From Marasmius tenuissimus (lineage: Eukaryota; Basidiomycota; Agaricomycetes; Agaricales; Marasmiaceae), in NCBI GenBank assembly GCA_029532415.1, contig JAQOTA010000046.1, positions 1,116,001 through 1,180,000 of the forward strand: a stretch of 64,000 bases of DNA, given 5' to 3'. The position numbers and the translations under genes were made by a program. Below, one piece after another: positions 1 through 11,372 of the stretch (position 1 is the first letter of the stretch; each line of letters begins with the position of its first letter). Below the pieces are notes generated by a model, which searched no databases, was not told the origin of the DNA, and saw only the letters and a list, made by a program, of their open reading frames with translations.

Positions 1-16
1 TTGATCTGAGGCTTAC

Positions 17-319
17 TCTTGCATGTGCCACCTTGGCAAACGAATCCAGCGGAGCCGCAAAGGCCAACTATAAGGCAGGAAGAGATCAGTAAGTGATCAA
101 AACACTCGACTCGACAAGAGGGCGAAAAAAACTCACGAGCTTCATCACCGCAAGATCCAGCCCCGGTGCAGGGCTGGTTTGCGTGCGCATTGCCGCTGCC
201 TGAATTTCAACTCAGCATCGAGGACGGTAAGGACTTTGGGAGACTGGTGACTGGCACTCACATGCAAGAGCACCGGTCGCCGTAAAGGCGAGGATAGCAA
301 GGACAGCGGAGAGCTTCAT
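17..319 (-). CDS. Small secreted cysteine-rich protein, copy 1 (3' end cut by the window edge)
   Basis: The start codon is at 319 and the first exon (319-262) encodes a signal peptide, MKLSAVLAILAFTATGALA. Exon 2 (199-137) and exon 3 (67-17) follow introns that open with GTGAGT and GTGAGT and close with TTCAG and TATAG. After cleavage the mature protein starts at a cysteine and shows spaced motifs GAGSCGDEA and GLCGSAGFVCQGG. Each splice phase and exon length (63 and 51 nt) equals that of the copy at 1.6-2.1 kb, so the model is well supported; exon 4 lies outside the window. It is probably an extracellular disulfide-rich peptide of under 100 aa. Its function is unknown; effector or surface peptide are guesses. 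Confidence 0.75.
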
Positions 320-985
320 AGTAAGTAATAGGTGAGATGTTGTGTGTGATTTTGTTTGAGGATAGGAATGAGAGATGGGGAGTCGAGCTGAGGGTGGCTT
401 TTATACCTGATCTTCCGTCTGTGGCCACGCCCGGTCAGCCACTGACAGGCAATTTATTGACATCCGTACACTATACGCTAAGTCCTTCTATGGGGAGTTC
501 GAAGTCGCCGCTTTCATTTGGTTCACTACCGTGTCGCCCGGGACAAGCAGTACCTACTAGCGTATATTATGTTGGAGCGTTATATTCGTAGCCCCACTCA
601 CACGCAACTGACGTCCAGTTGGACCATAATGAGTTGTATTCTTTCCCATCTGCCGACGCTCGAACAAGAGTAAACGAAACTCCAGCGTCGAGCTGGCTGT
701 ATTTATGACCTAAACATTCGACCCCAAAATTAAACTCGGCTGGACAATGGCATGACACTTGCTGAAAACCCACGCGGATGATCTATAAGTCTATGGAGGC
801 CCTGATGAATGGAATATCGAAGGAAAGAGTCGGAGTGGGTACAGCTCATACTCAGGGCTTACTGCTATTCTTAATTCTACATCGACTCGTCGGGGGGTCA
901 TCCGATAATGACAGGGAATGGCTGGAGCATACCCAGCGGTGGGTGGGTCGGAAGGTCCTCCAATTTTTCGTCTAGCCTAGTAGCT
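320..985. repeat. Promoter-region repeat, copy 1 (direct repeat of 2845-3490)
   Basis: About 660 bp upstream of the first secreted-protein gene match 2845-3490 almost continuously in the same orientation, with point changes and small indels. No gene is supported inside; open frames on both strands here are parallel in the two copies only because the DNA is repeated. Confidence 0.75.
390..410 (-). promoter_or_regulatory. TATA box of secreted protein copy 1
   Basis: Read on the minus strand, GGTATAAAAGCC lies about 80 nt before the ATG at 319. The same TATA motif, GGTATAAAAGCC, precedes the paralogue near 2196-2214. Confidence 0.6.
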
Positions 986-1633
986 CACTTTTGCGACAGA
1001 AACTTACGTGCAAGCTTGAAAAAGATCCTTTTCCGATCGAGACTATAAAGAAGTATGCCCTGGGAAGCAAACATCCGTTACGTTCCGACTACTTTTGGAC
1101 CCTTCGCAGGAAACGAGGGCGATTTTCACAGAAGACCATCGTCCCGATGTGCTCCGGTGCTGATTACTCGGTCCTTCAGGAGGAAGAACAGGGAGATCCA
1201 TGCTTTCACCCTTACCATACAATAACACTCACGTTCTGATGCACCGATCGACAATGTCAGTGTACGTGAGTTTCAGCATGTACAACTATGTATGTACACT
1301 CATTTTACTTGTAATTCGCGCAGTTCTTGATTCAAGCATCTTAGCTCTAGTAATCTAGCATTCTGGTAACGTTCTACATGACGGGAATTCATCATTCATG
1401 CGCACTAGTTCAGACACAGTCACAATTTCAATACTAAGAGTACTACAGAACAAATCAAACTAGTATGTATCCAATGGAAGGGGACATAGATGGCTGCCCC
1501 ACCTAAACAAGGAGAGATTAGCAGAGCCAATGTTTCGTCCCCCTTCAGTTTGCCGGCCTATTCAGACACTGGAGTAAGTCCAGGGATACTCACCACAGGT
1601 AAACCAGAATATATACTCACAATTTGGAATGAA
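986..1633. other. Intergenic, nothing recognised
   Basis: AT-rich stretch between the first promoter repeat and the second secreted-protein gene. I see no conserved coding frame, RNA or repeat. Confidence 0.5.
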
Positions 1634-2111
1634 CTAAGAGCAATGACGGGGTCCGTAGTCCTTGCCGACGGTGGGACGCCCGCTGATGCAGTTGCTACCA
1701 GTCTGGCATTCGCCAGCACCATCGACGCAATACACGCCAGGTTTCTCTGAAGGGAACGTGTTAGCATCTTCTGAGGTCTCTGGTTTACTTGAGGTGAGCT
1801 GGGCTCACTCCTGCAGACGCCACTTTGGCAGACAAATCCGGCGGAACCACAAAGGCCAACTAGAGGATAGAAAGACATCATTGAGCGATTGGGATTCGGA
1901 GCCGGAAATCGAAAGAAGCTCACGAGCAGCGTCGCCACAATCTCCAGTGCCGACACAGCGTTGGTTCGCCTTCGCATTTCCGCTGCCTATGTTCAAAGTT
2001 AACGTCCAGGACGACAAGGACTTTGGGAGACGGAGATTGGTACTCACACTGTTGAGCAAGTGCGCCCGTCGCAGTAATGGCGAGGATAGCGAAGACAGCA
2101 GAGAGCTTCAT
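1634..2111 (-). CDS. Small secreted cysteine-rich protein, copy 2 (complete, four exons, 96 aa)
   Basis: Exons at 2111-2048, 1986-1924, 1859-1809 and 1746-1634 join in frame to give 291 nt including TAG. Residues 1-19 are a signal peptide (MKLSAVFAILAITATGALA) and the mature part carries ten cysteines at about 22, 32, 38, 46, 53, 58, 66, 73, 79 and 95, enough for five disulfides. Motifs such as GTGDCGD, GFVCQSGVC and GAGECQTGSNC suggest repeated small Gly/Cys loops. Exon lengths and phases match copy 1. The protein should be secreted; its role is not recognisable. All introns are short (51-64 nt) with GTGAG donors. No defect is seen. Confidence 0.8.
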
Positions 2112-2844
2112 AATAACAAGTATTCGAGTAGAGTGAATAGCGGGGACTACCTCGGTGGTAAGAATGGAGAATGAGTGTCAGAGCTGGGGGACTGGAGGCT
2201 TTTATACCTTTTGTTTCGTTTGGTTACCCCCCGGGCCCCACTCAGCCACTGGCAGCCAAACATTCTGACCTACTAGTGTTTACCTTACCGGACCTCGCGA
2301 TGTGGAGACTGGACGTAAAGTACGGGAATACGATAGATGGCATCAACATTAAACCTGATATGAACGGTCGAGACGGGCGGAAGACTCAGGCGCCTCGCTC
2401 GATCCACTCTCGGGAACTTGAGCCGCCTCCGACGTTTCAACAGATGTCTTTTAGCTCCCGCTTTCCGGTCTTGTCGCTTCCAATGCCTAAGAGAAGAAGT
2501 CGTTGGTCAGCTTAAGCGTCGGGCCAAGGACAACAGATACTAAAACCTTCACCTGGATCAATAGAGTTTCTTGTCTTTCTCATCGTACCGGCGTGTTCGG
2601 TTTTACTGTACGTCCGAGATAACGAATTAGGAAGCGTCCTCAAGTATTCTCTCTGAGGGTATAGTGTCGTAAGCTGAGGTTCAACCATTACTTTGCTCTC
2701 GACCTGATACCAAGGTGTATACCAGTGTCTTAGATCGCAGCCCATGATATGACTATCAATTTCGCGTCGACTGAGCAATATTCCTCAAGTTTACTTCAAC
2801 CGTAATTAACTGATTGGATGGCTATCCCTCGATGTTGGGAGGGA
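2112..2844. other. Upstream region of copy 2 and gene-free spacer
   Basis: A TATA box (GGTATAAAAGCC on the minus strand) is at about 2196-2214, roughly 90 nt before the ATG at 2111. The rest, up to the third promoter copy, holds no supported gene. Confidence 0.5.
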
Positions 2845-3490
2845 TTAGTGAGATGTTATGTGTGGCTTTGTTCAAGAATAGGAACGAGCAAAGAGAGGCA
2901 GAGCTAAGGGTGGCTTTTACACCTTGTCCTCTGTTTGTGGCTACCGCCAGTCAGCCACTGATAGGCAATTCATTGACCTCCGTATACTATACGCTAAGTT
3001 CTTCTATAGGGAGTTTGAAGTCGCCGCTTTCATTTGTTTCACTATACCGTGTCGCCCGAGACAAGCAGTACCTACTAGCGTATATTATGTTGGAGCGTTA
3101 TATTCGTAATCCCACTCACAAGCGACTGTCGTCCAGTTGAACCATGAAAACTGTATTCTCTCCTGGCTGCCGACGCTCAAACAAGAGTAAACGAAACTCC
3201 CGTATCGAGCTGGTTGTATTTCCGCCTTCAACATTCGACCTCGAGATTGAACTCGACTGAATGATGGCATGAATCTTGCTGAAAACACACGCGAACGATC
3301 TATAAGTATATGGAGGCCCTGATGAATGGAATGTCGAAGGAAAGAGTCGGAGTGGGTAGGACTCATACTGAGAGCTTACTGGTAGTCTTCATTCTACATC
3401 GACACGTCGGGGAATCGCCCAGTAAGGACAGGGAATAGCTGGAGTATACCCAGCGGTGGACTGGTCGGAAGGTCCAGTTTTCCGTCTATA
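2845..3490. repeat. Orphan promoter repeat without its gene
   Basis: This is the second copy of the 320-985 region. The TATA position has decayed (GGTGTAAAAGCC near 2909-2926 on the minus strand) and the expected ATGAAGCTCTC coding start is missing downstream: homology begins only near 2845. The secreted-protein gene that should sit below 2845 is absent. Confidence 0.65.
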
Positions 3491-3869
3491 TGTGTGTAGC
3501 GCTTGACGTTGGAGTTCAACAACATGTCTTCAATTTGATGCGAGTTGAGCTACGAGCTAAGCTCGTGACTGGACTGACGAGTATGCTGACGTTCGCAAGC
3601 GACGGCTAAGTATATCTAAGTACAAATCTCCTAACAACAGGTCCATGAAACAACAAGGAGTTCCCGAAATGAAAGGCTAGCCAAAGCGAGTAGCAACTTT
3701 CAGCATGAATTACATGACCTGCCAAAAATCAAGAGCAAATTAGAGTGGAAGTTATACTAGGAAACGAGTTATCAAAGCTCGTGTTCGACTCGGGCGTGGG
3801 AGATATAATTTTCGGGGAGTCAGCCCCTCTCCTAAGAGAAATTAAGACCCCCCATTATGCCCCTCGACT
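3491..3869. other. Intergenic, nothing recognised
   Basis: Spacer downstream of the transcription factor gene on the minus strand. No conserved frame or repeat is visible. Confidence 0.5.
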
Positions 3870-5853
3870 TCATTCCTTCTTCAACTTTCGCCTGTGCTGA
3901 CCCCGACGAGACTCCTTCGGATACTCGCACTCTACGTCCTTCTTCAAGCATTGGCTAACCGGCGATCCGTTAGTGCTCACGCAGACATCTCGGATGACGG
4001 TGGGTACTCACGCGCAGCTCGAGTCACCATTTTCAGACGGCGTACAAGCCATCTTCCGTCTTCTACAGAAATAACATGCCAGGAGCACTTTCTTCCGATA
4101 AAGTGGGTTATGTCGGATGCTCGATAAAGCCTCCTGTTGCTGGGTAGCGCGGCTCGGACTCGTCATCGTTGGGCCTGACTCGAATCGAAGGATGTCCGTG
4201 GTCGAGGGAGACTGATGGTGAAGAGGTATCAACGTTCCAGGAAGGCTCTCCGATTGAGATTGATCGGAGAACCATTGTGAGAGTCGTTCGTAATCTCGAG
4301 GGAGATCGATAGGTGTGAGCGCGCAGATGGGAGTGTTCGGGTTGGAGGAAGAGGTGTGAGAGTGGCAGCTTTCAAGAGACGGTGTTTGGGATGAGTACAG
4401 AGGGACGTCCAGCACGCTCTCGGCTGGGTTTATTGCAGTTTGAGCAGGAGTATGGGGTGATACATATTGGTGAGCTGGGATATTTGAAACATACGATCCA
4501 TTGAAGGAAGGGGAGTATGTCGATGCAGGCTGGACGTATAGTCCAGCCTCGGGTGCCGACCATTGCGGACCAGCTACTGCCTTTTGCATAATTCTTCAGA
4601 GGTCGCGCTCTGAAGACCTTTGTTTGTTTGGTTCAGAAATCTATTGGGACTCTATTGAACCACTGAGCGCCCATCGTTGCCAGGAGCATCTAATAGAATT
4701 TCAATAGAATTCCAAGCCAAACAAACAAAAGTTTCAGAAGCTCGACCTCTGAAGAATTATGCAAAAGGCAGTAAATGACAATCAAGCGACATCAACGTCT
4801 CGCGGACCTAGGGAAGAACAGACCAAACTAACAATTATAGGGTTCAGAGGCGACCATCATCATAGTTTCCTGGCGGGGGTCATGATAATGAAATGGGCCT
4901 GTATTGACAGGGCAGGGGAAGCGAATCTCCGAGTCAAGTGACTGACCCTGCGGACCGTACGCGTATTTGGGACTCAGTTCATCGCCAATCATCGTCGAAT
5001 ACTCCGTAGAACCTCTCTAAAAACGAGGATACAGTGAGAATACAATCATTGGTCAAGGGAACGGCGCCGTAAACGCACCTGAGCAAAATTTCGCTCACTC
5101 ATGTCCCAATAGGATATTGAACCCGGGTCATGACCAACGTTCCCAGTTAGATCCGAAGGAGAGGACGCATAATGGGCAGAGGAAGGCGGCAAGAAACCAA
5201 AATCGTTCATTGCTGGCGGCAAATAAGAGGGGAATTCGGTAAGCATATTAGTTACCGGTGAATTCCCATGAAGCCCAAGCTTTTCATAGTCCGAGCCAAC
5301 GAAATGTGACGGAGAAGAACTGTCTAATGCCTGATTTATCAGACGGGATTTGACGTGGAAGTCTTCTCGGGTGATCTGGATGGGGTCGAGACAGATGTTA
5401 AGGTTTTTCGACTTCGATTTAGGATAGGTTAACAACGCACCCCAGCAGGCGAATTTCTGTTGTTCGTGTTTGCCTCTGAGCAGATTTCTTGTCTTTGACG
5501 GAGGGCATTGCAGCCTAGAAATGTTCAGAAAATGAGACTTCTTGGTATCTCGAGGCTACGAACTCACTTCTCGTATCCAACTTCGAAGAATCGCTGCTCG
5601 GCGTCGTTGCGCCACACTTGACATGAAAGTCTTCGATGGCATAAACGGGGTCATTTTGAATGGCGGGGTCAAAGTAATCTTGTGTCAACAATTGTTGAAG
5701 CTGGTAAGCAACCTCGACGCCGTCGAGAACCGTATTGGATGGATAGGAATGGGGAATTTCGTATGTGCTGGGACATGCGTGCATGGAGGCGGGTGCATAT
5801 CTGGAGGACGGGCCGAGTTCTGCGATGTTTGACCATGTCTTGGGGAGTTTCAT
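3870..5853 (-). CDS. Zn(2)-Cys(6) transcription factor with the zinc cluster at the C terminus
   Basis: Exons can be followed from ATG 5853 (MKLPKTWSNIAELGPSS) through introns at about 5567-5515, 5440-5380, 5085-5015, one holding a MITE (about 4850-4574), and 4011-3955. The last two exons, spliced 4012 to 3954, complete a perfect C-x2-C-x6-C-x9-C-x2-C-x6-C cluster (ACYFCRRRKMAC...SCAQC...VEC) followed by the basic tail EYPKESRRGQHRRKLKKE and TGA. The zinc cluster is therefore within the last 60 residues, whereas most fungal cluster regulators carry it near the N terminus; the C-terminal layout is common in mushrooms. The middle is Ser/Pro/Thr-rich. It should be a nuclear DNA-binding regulator of unknown targets. 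The start could lie upstream; exact exon ends between 4770 and 5090 are uncertain. Confidence 0.75.
4575..4773. mobile_element. 195-bp MITE with long inverted repeats, TA target duplication
   Basis: The element is 4577-4771. Its ends, CTGCCTTTTGCATAATTCTT and the inverse AAGAATTATGCAAAAGGCAG, continue as inverted repeats for about 70 bp each, so the single strand folds back almost completely. It is flanked by TA at 4575-4576 and 4772-4773, the target duplication typical of Tc1/mariner-type elements. It carries no coding capacity. It lies at the 3' splice site of a transcription factor intron. Confidence 0.85.
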
Positions 5854-6777
5854 TGCGAGTCTGGCGGGTTGGAAACGATCGATCGTGAGAGGATCCACGG
5901 GCTTGAGTTAGAAGGCGAGAAGGGGGTAATCGAGGAGAAGGGAAGATGCAACGAGGCGCCTGGTAATCTATGTCCGCTGACATTCACAATTAAGGACCTG
6001 AGAATTTGAATTGGCCTCCATCAATGCGATGCAGGGATCGACTCCCCTCATTGTAGTCACGTTACCAATACAAAAGCCCAGAAGGACCTACAGCATTGAA
6101 TGTGTTCGTTGCAGTGCTTTCTCCCAAAGGATTGTTGGGCTTTCTGTTGCTATCTCTAAGAAGCTTCACTGGGCGAACTTACATTGCTTACCTCTGGGGA
6201 AGGCCGAAGAGTCGAAGCGGTCCTGACGAGAGTAATCAAGGACATAAATCTCTCGCAGTGGGAGTATTCCAGACAGTCGGGAAACGAGTCAGTCAAATTT
6301 TGAAGCTGTAAAGCCGTGATGTAACTTCCAGTTTTAGGTCTAAGATTCTGCGAACACCCCGCGGATGTGTGTCAGAGCACACCAAGAACACACCTTGATA
6401 CCTTAAATTTGCTTGCCGCGAAGCCCACTAGCGTAGTAAGGGCAAATGCTCTCAAGGCATCAAGGTGGTGAGTACACACCAATGTTTATTTAGTATTTAT
6501 CATCTAGATAAAACAAGCGAGGGCCCAAGGACATTGATCGAGATTGTCGCTCGCAGGATTGCCACGAGTCATGGCCTACACAATGTATTCGGGACACCGA
6601 CTCGGATTCAGCTTATTGTATTATGATCATCAATGGATACTAAATATCGCACCCGTTCAAAGAGCCGTCCCGAGATCTCAACGTTTTACCCAAGCAATAG
6701 CACAACATTGCGCTAGGTTGATTGTGTAGTAGCCAAGTCCGCGAAGTGATATTGATAAAGCACTCACTGTCGTCATG
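5854..6777. other. Upstream of the transcription factor; no supported gene
   Basis: Short open frames occur on both strands but none shows a recognisable family or consistent splice structure. An imperfect inverted repeat lies at 6388-6470. Confidence 0.45.
6388..6470. repeat. Imperfect inverted repeat, possible decayed MITE
   Basis: CACCTTGATACCTTAAATTTGC (first arm, near 6391-6412) pairs imperfectly with the inverse of the sequence near 6442-6468. GTGTGT-like ends at about 6367 and 6479 hint at a longer foldback element. Weak evidence. Confidence 0.4.
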
Positions 6778-6861
6778 TGCCCCATGGCTGAGTTGGTTAC
6801 AGCGTCCGACTGTTATTCAACACGCAATCGGAAGGTCGTGAGTTCGAGCCTCACTGGGGCA
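6778..6861 (+). tRNA. tRNA-Asn (anticodon GTT) with an 11-nt intron
   Basis: The acceptor stem TGCCCCA pairs with TGGGGCA at all seven positions. The D arm (GCTG..CAGC), anticodon arm (TCCGA..TCGGA), and T arm (GTGAG TTCGAGC CTCAC) are all present. The anticodon loop reads CTGTTA then an 11-nt insert (TTCAACACGCA) then A, so the intron sits at the canonical position after base 37. A T-run follows at about 6873-6876, suitable as a Pol III stop. Removing the insert leaves a 73-nt tRNA. Confidence 0.93.
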
Positions 6862-9354
6862 GTAGCCAAGACATTTTAACTTTTTGCGGGTCTTACCCAT
6901 TTCCGAACCAGCCAAAGTTTCCGGGTTCGGCGCAGAAGTTCGGATGGATATCCAGTAACGGCGCCTGGTTGTGTTCCAAACGGTCGCCAAATGCGATCCG
7001 CTAGTAAAATTGGGCCATGACGTTGTGATAGTTAGTTTTAGCACAAGCCGAGGCGAGGGGAAGGACGTGATTCGGATTGGAGGAAAGTCGGATATGGCGG
7101 ATCAGCGGATGAAGGTACGCAACACAGCGAAGACGTTGATTTTGGTTGTGTTATAAGTTGCCCTCCTTGCATGTTTACAACCGCTTCGTTCAAGTCCAAA
7201 GTGAAGCTCGGAAGACATGGCACGTTTCGCTTGAGTAGAGGGTATTCGAGATTGTCAATGTACGAAGAGTGTTCGATGTTTTGGATTCCAGAGTCCCTTT
7301 CGCAAGGCCGGGAATGTAGCGTCAGCACTGGATCTACATCAGATCGTCAGAGAACCGTGATAGATCCACTGGGGACATACCTTCGGTTGTCTGTATCCTA
7401 TACTAGGCGAATATACTCCGTAATTATTCCAAGCCCATTCCCCCACAGACCTGCCGCCAGCACTGCATCTTCTAACATCCTTGCAAAGTTGGAGAGAGCG
7501 AGAGCGAGTCGAGATTCTCCGCTCAAGAAACTGCCGCAAGTTGATCAGTTTAAATCGTATGATATGATTGCAAAATTGGTACCTTGATCCGTCACGAAGT
7601 GTTGGTCAAAGGAAAACGGGGTGTACATGGTGCCAGCTGGTGCCAGTGGTGGTACGAAAGCAGGTTTGAGCGGAGTTTCAACAAACGTGCACGTGCTGAA
7701 TTTCCGAACCTAGGCCCTGGCTTGTCTTCCGCTTTCATCTTCCTGCTCAGATTCTGCGATTCTTGACTATGGCTCGGGAACGACGATAGCTTCCGACCGA
7801 CACTGAAACCGCATAAATCACCATCAAATCTGCTTCGACGTCTCAGCAACTCGGGCAGCTAGTCCAGCAATAGGTATCGGTGCCAGCTGGTTGTGATGAA
7901 GGCTCGTATAGGACTCAAGTACTCAAGCTCGACAACTGGCTCAAGGCTTCAACGCTCAGCAGCTTTAATACACTGTACTAATAAGTCATGCTCGGAACGA
8001 ATGCCATCAAGCAACGCTAAAAATATGGGGACAAGCTGCAGTTTTCATCGTCGCTTTGGATACTACCTGACGGACGGACCAGCTAATTGGCTTCGAGTGG
8101 GCGCCCTCATCATGAACATTGGAGTTTCCGTTTTCATTCTCGCATCTATATTCATTGACTTGACAATGTCACCAGCCAAGAGCCTCGGAATCTGTCTGAG
8201 TCCCCAAACGTGCTCGTCTTTCTTCCCATTTCCACCTTGTTCCCTTTGACGGTATTGTGGTCGACGAATGTTGGCTGGCTTGTTTTAGCCCGAGAGAACC
8301 TTGGCCAGATACCACGCCCTGCCTATTCTAGACAGGATCGTGTCGTTGGTCAGATGATTCATGATTCCTGGGTCGCTGATAGCGGCGTTGTTCATTGTGT
8401 ATGACGCGGAGCGAGGGAATTTGAGGTCGTGCAAAACGCGTTTTGAGGGCTTGGAGAAACAAACGGATATATACGAGGCCATACGGGGCTCACCCATGGA
8501 ATGGCTCCAAGCATGTACACTAATACTGGGAAGCCTGAAGAAACTGTCTTGATCGATCCTTGGTTGGTTGTCATTTTATCCGCCGGTTGAAGTTAGCGGA
8601 TACGAAATATTAGGCACGTCAATAATCTCAAAAACCCGAAATCTAGGATCTGTCGCCAACCCACCTGTCTTTGTTAGAACCCACAATAATCATTGGTGAT
8701 GGCAGGCCGCCACGAAAATTCAAAGAACAGCGAAGCGAAGGAACACGGTCACTTGATTTCATAGTAAGTCGGCCCCCAACACCAGGTGAGGGACGTACAC
8801 TGACATATCTATAATGTTGAATGCAGTTTTTGGCCAGTACCATTGACCAGACCCTCCAGAACCTTGCCGTAACCACGAGGCTTTGCACAATCTGGCTGGA
8901 CGAGTATGTGCGAGATGAAAATGTGAATTCATACAAACACTGGTCTTTTTCCGGTATAATTCGCCAAGAAACAGTATACCCCTCGCCCTCCGACTCCCGA
9001 CGGTGGTGCAGACATGAGGCGTGCGAAAATTCAAAACTGCCAGGGTACCGCCACGGGACTCGTACTGTTGCCTCCACACTCCCATCATCTGAAATGAAAA
9101 GGAGAGCATAAAATATGAGTCCGACGTATCCTCTTCGCGCATTTCTATACTCATTTGAACAAGGTTTAATAAATGGCACCTTGAGGAGGAGGTGCGGGGT
9201 CCGTGAGGCTGATCACTCCGACCTGTCCGGTCCCTTGCGACTCGGAGATGTCTCTCACAGACTGTCTTAAGACCTCCTGTTGCTCCGCATCCTATAACTA
9301 GGAGTGTATGATATCAGGAGCCTCTCACGTTCGTGTACATACTTTTCACCCCTC
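6862..9354. other. 2.5-kb stretch without a confident gene
   Basis: Several open frames exist (for example minus strand 7328-7150 with NIEHSSYIDNLEYPLLKR, plus strand 8040-8200 with a hydrophobic run, plus 8400-8552 with EKQTDIYEAIRGSPMEW) that read like coding sequence, but I cannot link them into a gene or name a family. They may be exons of unknown genes or relics. Confidence 0.4.
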
Positions 9355-10883
9355 ATGATGTCTTCACACGAATTACTCGCAAGCCATTCCTCAGGCTACT
9401 ACCGGTCGTTACTCATAATGACGAGTTTCTTCCACCTATTCGGATGGTGTGTACCAAATTCTTGCGGTAGTTGATGGTGGAACTAACTTTGGGACTCGTA
9501 GTTCAGTCTTGAGCTTCTGTATTGCGAATCGAACGCCGCGTAGATGGTCAGAGTGGCGAACTTTGAGCTGGGGAAAGGCGTGCATGATTCTGCTCTTATG
9601 TGATTCGTAAGTTTTTCAAACTCCCTACTCGTCAACAATGTTTATTGTTCCTTATTAGATGGATATTCGTTTTCATCTGTGAGCTCAGACTCGACTAGAA
9701 CGAATTAGCTCACCGACTCTAATACCCTTCAACGAACGGCGGTAGCTGGACTCATGACAACTGGTGTATCAACATTCCGTGACCCTGTCGCGTGTTCATT
9801 CACGATCATCGTTTGCGTGATATTCCAAGGAAGTACCAAAGTTCGTTTTCCGATCTGGCCTTCTGAGCACCTACTAATTATCGAACATAGGTCCTGATAT
9901 ACGCCTACCTCGTTGAGAAGGTTCGTAAGCGTGCTCGCCTATCCATAGGTCTGCCGCTCAAAGAGAAGCTTGCCAGGTTTACATCGTCTGGTCGGACGGA
10001 TATCGCACACCACGGCTACAAACCAGGATATACAAGATTTGTCTACTCTTTCAGCTGGGATATGTGGCTATCGACATCATGTTTCTTTCTGGAAGATCGA
10101 GCCGAATCGCAGAAGACGGAACATGCCTTTTGGGGTATAAGAACTACGCGTGGGTCGGGCAATCTCTGTGGGCCTCTCATAGACTGACTTTGGGCTCTTC
10201 TACAGGTCGATATCCCTAATTGTATACGATTTCCTGCAAAATCTGTTCTTCACGGTCATGTTCTACTGGCCGTTGTATAAGTCGAAGATCTTTAGCCCTG
10301 CGCTGAGGGCGGTGGCAAAGAGGACACTGATGTGAGTTCTGGCAGCTCACCATTGGCGCACGCATCAGTCTCACCTTCCATACGATAGTGGAGCCATCGC
10401 AGGCTTGCTGATATTAGCCGTAAGGATAGGTCCCGGGCTTGCAAGCGTTAACTTGAAGCTGATCGCCTCCTTAGGCCAACGTCTCGATGGTCATTGCTAT
10501 GGGTGGATACCAAGTCGTGTGGGTGTGTATGACGAGTTGCGCGTTGGATGTAAGTCTTCCAGCCCGTTTTCCGTTTAGCCACCGACCCCTTTCTGCAGGT
10601 GATACTGAACGCACTGATCATGTACTGGGTCTCCTCCGGTATCTCATCAGACTCCATCAACCACTTCACTTTACCCACGATCAACATGGTGACACGGAAC
10701 GATTTGACCGTGAATACTTCTAAAACCAACGATAGCGTCAGCTCTGGAGACACCATCAACACTCTGACAACGATTGCGAGCCTGAGAACGGCTGAATACA
10801 CCGGCCATACCATATCGACACGGAGGTCGGCGGACTTGGGGGTGGTAGAGGTCAGTAACGTCCCCACGCTAAGCACGCTATAG
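9355..10883 (+). CDS. Multi-pass (7-TM type) integral membrane protein, agaricomycete family
   Basis: From ATG 9355 (or 9358) about ten short exons join in frame. Exon 1 ends at 9446 and reads on into SVLSFCIANRTPRRWSEW, then KACMILLLCDS; later exons give CSFTIIVC, LIYAYLVEK, VYIVWSDGYRTP, ARMRI-like basic loops, the segment EDGTCLLGYKNYA, SLIVYDFLQNLFFTVMFYWP, a TM run GAIAGLLILAANVSMVIAMG, WVCMTSCALDVILNALIMYW, and a hydrophilic Ser/Thr-rich tail ending in TAG at 10883. The order of about seven hydrophobic segments, the LVEKVxIVW motif and the conserved YDFxxNLFxT motif match a widespread, uncharacterised mushroom membrane protein family. Roughly 340 aa; plasma membrane or secretory membranes are likely. 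Function unknown. Exon ends around 9840-9990 are the least certain. Confidence 0.75.
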
Positions 10884-11372
10884 ACTCTAACGATAGCCAA
10901 AGATATTCAAAGCCAGCACGGAAGAAGTCTCGGCGGAATGAGATCGACGTAACGGATGTCAGTCTTTTTTGCCCACCACTCCTTTCCCCCCTTAGCTCAA
11001 ATCCTTGTGTTGCTCTCTGTTTCTGAAGATCATGCTGACGGAAAAGAACGATATCTATATCGTTTCTCACTTAAGTACCCCTATTCTATTGTAACCTTGG
11101 TTTCTTACCATATCTTATACCCCAATAGTTTTGCTTAGTCTCCCCTGGGTAGGGCATATCTTAGCTCGCTACGCTCGTTGGGTCGATACTTACTGGGATT
11201 ACTTCTTTGAGCACGGGTAGTCGCTTTCGTTACCATATATACGCAGGATCAACAGCTAGGATGGTAAAACCATGGAAAGAAGCATCGCTAATAATAACAA
11301 AATTCAAAGCCAAAAATTTCAAAACAACCAAGTCCACAAAGTTGAAAACACGTCCTGTCCTCATAAGCCAGT
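10884..11372. other. Convergent 3' spacer
   Basis: Lies between the end of the membrane protein gene and the last codon of the protease remnant. No gene or RNA seen. Confidence 0.5.

Noticed and set aside
567..3366. Parallel minus-strand open frames at 567-773 and 3085-3366 with similar C-terminal text
   Set aside because: They lie in the duplicated promoter DNA and differ by frame changes; similarity comes from the DNA repeat, not from a protein.
4372..4563. Minus-strand frame overlapping the transcription factor exon
   Set aside because: Shadow frame of the zinc cluster protein.
5515..5983. Alternative N-terminal frame beginning MSADIDYQAP at 5983
   Set aside because: It is out of frame with the following exon and no convincing donor and acceptor join it.
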